Positions 7,083-9,655 of a stretch of DNA of 9,655 nucleotides are shown one piece after another. The position numbers and the translations under genes are program-made. Source of the stretch: Chthoniobacteraceae bacterium. Lineage in GTDB: Bacteria; Verrucomicrobiota; Verrucomicrobiia; Chthoniobacterales; Chthoniobacteraceae. The first letter of the stretch is position 1. Every line of letters starts with the position of its first letter. The notes below the pieces were generated by a model. That model saw nothing but the letters and a program-made list of their open reading frames with translations, was not told the origin of the DNA and did not search any database. The stretch is from assembly GCA_947478975.1 (NCBI GenBank), contig CANJYI010000077.1, forward strand, positions 1 through 9,655, written 5' to 3'.

Positions 7083-7520
7083 TCAGGGGTGAAGAAAGAA
7101 CGGGCTCTGAGGATCGGCACCTGCGAGCACGAAAGCGAGCAGATCAAGTACCCCGGCCTGTGGAAGGATATCCAGGAGGCCGGTTGCGGTCTTCGGGTTG
7201 CGTCGGTGCTTGGATGTCGAGAGCAGGTGGCCAAGCAACTCCTCCGGGGAATAGGTCAGTGCGCTCAGGGTGAGGTCCGGGGCCGAGCCATCACCGTGCT
7301 TGCCCAAAGTGTGGCAACCGGCGCAGAGCGCGGTGTAATGGCGCAGGCCGCTTTTGTAATCGCGGTGGCCCTCGAGGCCAACGGAGAGGACGCCGCCGAA
7401 GTCGGCCTGCGTCCAACGGCGCTGGGGCGGATCCGCAGCGGGTGAGGCAAAACCGCAAAGCGAGACCCCTGCGAGGAGCGTCGCTGTGCCGATGTTGCGC
7501 CTCCAGCTGCTTGGTTTCAT
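7083..7520 (-). CDS. Small exported monoheme c-type cytochrome lacking a distal Met
   Basis: A 145-residue protein with an N-terminal export signal (about 1-29, MKPSSWRRNIGTATLLAGVS then LCGFASPAA) and one covalent heme site, CAGCH (66-70), in YTALCAGCHTLGKHGDGSAP. After it come PDLTLSALTYSPEELLGHLL (81-100) and a C-terminal helix LLAFVL (127-132), as in class I cytochromes and in the CxxCH modules common in Planctomycetes and Verrucomicrobia. Unusually, no Met occurs after residue 1, so the standard His/Met ligation is impossible. His98 or His105 could be the sixth ligand, or the site may be open. The C-terminus ends in DPQSPFFLHP. The cytochrome should be periplasmic and needs a cytochrome c maturation system, which is not in this window. 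Its ATG overlaps the mlaD stop (ATGA), and the TolC-like gene begins 19 nt later, so it is embedded in a transport operon. Its partner and job are unknown; electron transfer, gas or ligand binding, or redox sensing are possibilities. Confidence 0.9.
   Translation of the reverse strand: MKPSSWRRNIGTATLLAGVSLCGFASPAADPPQRRWTQADFGGVLSVGLEGHRDYKSGLRHYTALCAGCHTLGKHGDGSAPDLTLSALTYSPEELLGHLLSTSKHRRNPKTATGLLDILPQAGVLDLLAFVLAGADPQSPFFLHP
7517..7520 (-). promoter_or_regulatory. ATGA stop/start overlap coupling mlaD-like gene and cytochrome
   Basis: The TGA stop of the MlaD-like gene (7519-7517) and the ATG of the cytochrome gene (7520-7518) share bases as ATGA. This fixes the cytochrome start in front of a good signal peptide and implies that translation of the two genes is coupled. 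Confidence 0.85.
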
Positions 7521-8389
7521 GGCGATTTGCGGCCCTTGGCGTCGGACTCAGGCAACGCCTTGTCTTTGTAGAAGAGGACGCCAGATTTGCGCATGTTGAA
7601 GATGAGCGCCTTGAGATTGTCGGCGGTCTCCTTGTCATTGACCAGCATGCCCAGCGGGCCCTTTCCTTCGACTGCGTTTTTGCTGAGCTTTTGGAGCGAG
7701 TCAGCCGCCTTCCCTGCTTTGTCGGTCACGGAGTGCAGGTCGGCCATCGTCTCGTTGGTCTTGTTTAGTACGCTGTCGAGGGTGAGTGAGGATTTCTTAA
7801 ACGAGGCGGAGGTCTCCTTGATGTTGGCGAAAGTCTCCTGGAGGTTTTGTACATTGCTTTCGTTTAGAAGCTTCTCGTTGACCGTTTCGGTGAGCTTTTG
7901 AATGTTTTTGAGCCCCACGGACAGCTGGTCGAGCACTTCGCCGCCCCGGGCGGTCAGTTCGTCAAAGCCGCCGGAGCGGCTGCCCTCGATGACCTCGCCG
8001 CCCTGCAAAACGTCGCTTGGATCCATGTCGGATTCCGGAATCACATCGATGTATTTGTCGCCGAGAAGATTTGCGCTGCCGACGACAAACCGGCTTTTGC
8101 GCGGGATGGCGAACTGCTTTTCAATTTTGAGGCGCACGGTGACCCGGTAGGACTCCTTCATGAGCTGGGGCTGGGAGGCGATGAAGCCGACGCGTGCACC
8201 GGCGAGGAGAACGTCCGCCCCAGAGTAGAGGCCGCTCACATTGCTGAAGATGACGATCAGCTCGTAGGGTTTGTTCAGGGTGGTGCCCATCCGACCGAAG
8301 GTCACCACCAGCACGGCGAGGATGCCCAGACCGATGAAAAGGAAAAGCCCGACCAGTGTTTCGGTGGCTCGAAATTTGAATTTTGCCAT
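7517..8389 (-). CDS. mlaD: MlaD-like MCE-domain protein with long helical tail
   Basis: A 290-residue inner-membrane-anchored periplasmic protein. Residues 1-10 are basic, a single membrane helix spans about 12-31 (LVGLFLFIGLGILAVLVVTF), and an MCE domain covers about 40-118 (VIFSNVSGLYSGADVLLAGA through SANLLGDKYIDVIPE). In Mla systems this protein forms a hexameric ring on the MlaE permease and carries phospholipids between the inner and outer membranes. The region about 143-240 is rich in Leu, Lys, Asn, Ser and Thr with heptad-like spacing (for example LDQLSVGLKNIQKLTETVNE, 153-172) and should be helical. The tail keeps EGKGPLGMLVND (241-252), seen in many MlaD-like proteins. E. coli MlaD has about 183 residues, so this one is roughly 100 longer. 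It starts at ATG 8387-8389, 75 nt after the MlaF-like gene, with leader CCCCTTTCCTC and no Shine-Dalgarno sequence. The 75-nt gap shows no clear promoter or terminator. The cargo is not certain: phospholipid by family analogy. Confidence 0.93.
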   Translation of the reverse strand: MAKFKFRATETLVGLFLFIGLGILAVLVVTFGRMGTTLNKPYELIVIFSNVSGLYSGADVLLAGARVGFIASQPQLMKESYRVTVRLKIEKQFAIPRKSRFVVGSANLLGDKYIDVIPESDMDPSDVLQGGEVIEGSRSGGFDELTARGGEVLDQLSVGLKNIQKLTETVNEKLLNESNVQNLQETFANIKETSASFKKSSLTLDSVLNKTNETMADLHSVTDKAGKAADSLQKLSKNAVEGKGPLGMLVNDKETADNLKALIFNMRKSGVLFYKDKALPESDAKGRKSP

Positions 8390-8464
8390 GAGGAAAGGGG
8401 TGCCTGTGAAGCGGTGTGGGATGTCGTTTTCTGCCGCGGAAGATAGGGCATTGCGGGGGTTTGT

Positions 8465-9202
8465 TCAGTCACTTTCGCCTGAGCGGCCTTCGATGAAGTT
8501 GAGCAACACCGGGTCCGTCGAAGCCTTGAGCTGGGTGGTGGTGCCCTCAAAATAAATGGCGCCCTCGTGGAGAAAGGCGATCCGGTCGGCGGTGTGAAAG
8601 GCCGTTTTCATGTCGTGCGTGACCACCACCGAGGTCGCTTGCAGACGCTTTTGGAGGCGGCGAATAAGGTGGTTGATCGAGTCGGTGGCGATGGGATCAA
8701 GCCCCGTGGTGGGTTCGTCGTACAGGATGCACGACGGGCGCGAAACAATGGTGCGGGCCAGGCCCACACGTTTGCGCATCCCGCCCGAGAGGTTTTCCGG
8801 CATCTTGTTTTCCTCCCCCGCCAAGTCGACCATCTCGAGGGCCTCTGCCACCCTGGTGCGGATGACTTCCGGATCCGTGATCCCGCCCTCCCGCAACGGG
8901 AAGGCGATGTTTTCGGAAACGCTCATCGAGTCGAAGAGCGCTCCGCTCTGGAACAGGATGCCGATCTTTTTGCGGATGGGACCCAGTTGCCGTTCGTGAA
9001 GCTTGGAGATGTCCTCTCCATCGACGAGCACCTGCCCGGAGTCGGGCTGAAACAGGCCGACCAGATGTTTGAGCAGCACGCTTTTGCCGGAGCCCGAGCG
9101 GCCGAGGATCACATGCGTTTGGGCCGGGGAAATACGCATGCTCACGCCCCGCAGGACCTCCTGCGTGCCTAGCGATTTGTGCAGATCAATTACCTGGATC
9201 AT
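8465..9202 (-). CDS. mlaF: MlaF-like ABC ATPase of the MCE lipid transporter
   Basis: A 245-residue ABC ATPase. Motifs seen are Walker A GRSGSGKS (34-41), Q-loop Gln85 in GILFQSGALFDSMSV (81-95), signature LSGGM (138-142) followed by RKRVGLART, Walker B CILYDE (158-163) leading into EPTTGLDPI (163-171), and H-loop His196 in VVTHDM. The LSGGM signature, the FQSGALFDSMSVSENIAFPL stretch and the TTGLDP variant separate the MlaF/Mkl group from MacB- or LolD-type ATPases, so this is a different transporter from the one encoded at 3753-4514. The protein binds the cytoplasmic face of MlaE and powers lipid movement through the MlaD ring. Its ATG follows the MlaE stop by 3 nt, so the two are almost certainly co-translated. 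No MlaB (STAS) partner is visible in the window; it could lie upstream or be absent. Confidence 0.95.
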   Translation of the reverse strand: MIQVIDLHKSLGTQEVLRGVSMRISPAQTHVILGRSGSGKSVLLKHLVGLFQPDSGQVLVDGEDISKLHERQLGPIRKKIGILFQSGALFDSMSVSENIAFPLREGGITDPEVIRTRVAEALEMVDLAGEENKMPENLSGGMRKRVGLARTIVSRPSCILYDEPTTGLDPIATDSINHLIRRLQKRLQATSVVVTHDMKTAFHTADRIAFLHEGAIYFEGTTTQLKASTDPVLLNFIEGRSGESD

Positions 9203-9205
9203 CGG

Positions 9206-9655
9206 TTAAAATGTCCCGGCCGGGAAAAAGATGTTGAGGAAAAAGGAGAGGAAGAAGTTGGATATGAGGATCATCAGCGAGCCGATGACCACCGCCTGGG
9301 TGGGGGCGCGTCCGACCCCGGCGGCGCCCTGCGAAGTTTTGAGACCTTCTTCGCAGGCGACGAAGCCGATGAGCAGTGCAAAAGCCATCCCCTTGAACAA
9401 CGCCATTTTGATGTCCCGCCCCGTAGTGAAGGTGAGCATGTTCTTCACGTAGTAGGCCTCCGAAATGCCCAGCACGCGGGTCGCCACAAGGTAGCCCGCG
9501 CCGATTCCGAGCCCGATGCATTCGGCCACCAGCAGCGGGGTCGAGATGATCAGGGCAAGCACCCGGGGCACGATCAGGTAGTCGATCGGATGGACGCCCA
9601 GCGCCCGGAGCGCGTCAATCTGTTCGGTCACCTTCATCGTGCCGATTTCCGCCGC
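9206..9655 (-). CDS. mlaE: MlaE-like permease of the MCE lipid transporter, N-terminus cut by window edge
   Basis: The frame is open to the right end of the window and supplies the last 149 residues of a membrane protein of normally about 260. The fragment begins AAEIGTMKVTEQIDALRALG and continues VHPIDYLIVPRVLA, the conserved MlaE/YrbE coupling segment; the Met within it (codon at 9635-9637) is therefore internal and not the start. Hydrophobic segments follow: LALIISTPLLVAECIGLGIG, then MALFKGMAFALLIGFVACEE, and a C-terminal helix VVIGSLMILISNFFLSFFLN. In Mla systems MlaE is the dimeric inner-membrane subunit holding the lipid-binding pocket beneath the MlaD hexamer. The stop TAA (9206-9208) precedes the mlaF ATG by 3 nt. 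The real start, any upstream mla genes and the promoter of the cluster are outside the window. Confidence 0.95.
   Translation of the reverse strand, partial: AAEIGTMKVTEQIDALRALGVHPIDYLIVPRVLALIISTPLLVAECIGLGIGAGYLVATRVLGISEAYYVKNMLTFTTGRDIKMALFKGMAFALLIGFVACEEGLKTSQGAAGVGRAPTQAVVIGSLMILISNFFLSFFLNIFFPAGTF

Noticed and set aside
7064..7234. Earlier in-frame start for the TolC-like protein
   Set aside because: It would add 57 residues with no signal peptide at the new N-terminus and overlap the cytochrome gene by about 150 nt; the ATG at 7063 starts a typical signal peptide.
8390..8464. Possible promoter in the 75-nt gap before the mlaD-like gene (TATCTT as a -10)
   Set aside because: No -35-like hexamer at suitable spacing was found; the gap is short and the neighbouring genes are functionally linked.

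Overview
All ten genes in this GC-rich window lie on the minus strand, so they read from the right end to the left. The content suggests a Gram-negative bacterium of the PVC group, most likely Verrucomicrobiota. The reasons are an outer-membrane export apparatus, a small CxxCH cytochrome whose C-terminal part resembles the heme modules common in Planctomycetes and Verrucomicrobia, a formylglycine sulfatase beside a secreted Asp-box beta-propeller protein, and gene starts preceded by C/pyrimidine-rich leaders with no Shine-Dalgarno sequence. The taxonomic guess is inference; no rRNA or tRNA is present.

In transcription order, the right third (9655 to 7517) is an MCE/Mla-type lipid transport cassette: the MlaE permease (cut by the window edge), the MlaF ATPase and an MlaD-like substrate-binding protein with a long helical tail. 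The start codon of a small exported monoheme c-type cytochrome (7520-7083) overlaps the stop of mlaD by ATGA. It is followed 19 nt later by a TolC-family outer-membrane channel (7063-5765), then a MacA-type periplasmic adaptor (5729-4542), a MacB-type ATPase (4514-3753) and a MacB-type permease (3756-2539) that overlaps it by ATGA. These last four form a complete tripartite ABC export system, with the ATPase and permease encoded as separate proteins.

The left quarter encodes two exported proteins typical of glycan metabolism: a sialidase-like protein with four Asp boxes (2503-1349) and, after a 121-nt gap with a possible hairpin, a sulfatase (1227 to beyond position 1) that loses its C-terminus at the window edge.

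From mlaE to the Asp-box protein the gaps are only -4 to +75 nt and no convincing internal terminator is visible, so a single long transcript is plausible. The most unusual aspects are the joining of a lipid-trafficking cassette and a TolC-MacAB exporter in one co-directional cluster, and the cytochrome at the joint, which has a CAGCH heme site but no methionine after its start codon to serve as the usual distal ligand. No stretch longer than about 125 nt lacks a gene, and no mobile element, CRISPR array, tRNA or rRNA was seen.
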